This document shows, piece after piece, positions 22,973-23,086 of a stretch of DNA of 23,086 nucleotides (positions within the stretch are counted from its first letter, which is position 1; every line of letters starts with the position of its first letter). The notes under the pieces are model-generated. The model was not told the DNA's origin and ran no database searches. It saw only the letters and a list, made by a program, of their open reading frames with translations. The stretch comes from JBAZTO01 sp041661865. Lineage in GTDB: Bacteria; Planctomycetota; Phycisphaerae; SM23-33. Made by a program: the position numbers and the translations under genes. Location: positions 1-23,086 of the forward strand of contig JBAZTO010000057.1 of the NCBI GenBank assembly GCA_041661865.1, in the 5' to 3' direction.

Positions 22973-23086
22973 CTAGGTAGTGTCGATAGCGGATTGCGTG
23001 CGTCGTCTGGAGGCATAGGACGCTTCGTTACGCCACTGATAGTACCGGCACTGTTCGATCAGTTTGGTCCAGGAGTTCTGGATCTG
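22973..23086 (-). CDS. possible 3' end of a - strand gene (partial, unidentified)
   Basis: Reading the - strand from the window edge gives 37 residues (beginning QIQNSWTKLIEQCRYYQW, later NEASYASRRRTQSAIDTT) and then TAG at 22975-22973. The composition, with Trp, Tyr, Cys and a basic tail, looks like a real protein C terminus, but 37 open codons at this GC content are not proof. I recognise no family. A transposase or other accessory gene is conceivable given the lower GC here. It would be convergent with the MFS gene. Confidence 0.3.
   Translation of the reverse strand, partial: QIQNSWTKLIEQCRYYQWRNEASYASRRRTQSAIDTT

Noticed and set aside
22781..23086. Open + strand frame from the ATG at 22781 to the window edge (102 codons, no stop)
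   Set aside because: No ribosome site, the start lies in the tandem duplication, the composition is not protein-like, and its last part overlaps a more plausible - strand reading. It cannot be excluded without more sequence.
1..23086. CRISPR array, tRNA, rRNA or riboswitch
   Set aside because: No regularly spaced repeats with unique spacers were seen, no cloverleaf or rRNA sequence was recognised by eye, and gaps between genes are short or filled with simple repeats.

Overview
The window is a high-GC bacterial stretch dominated by a complete operon for respiratory complex I (NADH:quinone oxidoreductase), nuoA-B-CD-E-F-G-H-I-J-K-L-M-N, at about 609-15596 on the + strand. The subunits are of the E. 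coli kind: nuoC and nuoD are one gene, NuoG has about 909 residues, and its Fe-S cysteines, including those of the extra cluster N7, fall at the same residue numbers as in E. coli as I recall them. The source is probably not an enterobacterium. The leader carries a relic reading like a PEP-CTERM sorting tail, and the intergenic spaces hold several families of small palindromic repeats that I associate, from memory only, with Planctomycetes/Phycisphaerae and similar environmental bacteria. Treat that lineage as a working guess.

Layout. 1-46: first codons of a divergent gene on the - strand. 47-608: a non-coding leader made of short hairpins, a promoter-like site and the PEP-CTERM-like relic. 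609-15596: the nuo operon. Most neighbouring nuo genes overlap or nearly touch, several by ATGA, but three junctions (CD/E, I/J, K/L) are opened by 85-211 bp of repeat-rich DNA. This divides the operon into blocks ABCD, EFGHI, JK and LMN.

15607-20598: an Nramp-type divalent metal transporter starting 10 bp after nuoN, a tandem-domain universal stress protein, and an MprF-like two-domain lipid aminoacylation/flippase protein. All three lie on the same strand with no convincing terminator between them and nuo, so some read-through is possible. 20599-22779: a separate unit with a near-consensus sigma-70 promoter, a perfect 9+2+9 operator overlapping its -10 box, a TetR-family repressor and an overlapping MFS exporter. 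This looks like a self-regulated efflux module. 22780-23086: lower-GC sequence with a 12-bp tandem duplication, a hairpin and possibly the 3' end of a - strand gene.

I did not find a clearly new multi-gene system. The most interesting signals are the repeats: three families placed at operon junctions, and two cases where repeat-like DNA appears to have become coding sequence (the NuoM tail and a loop near the MprF C terminus).
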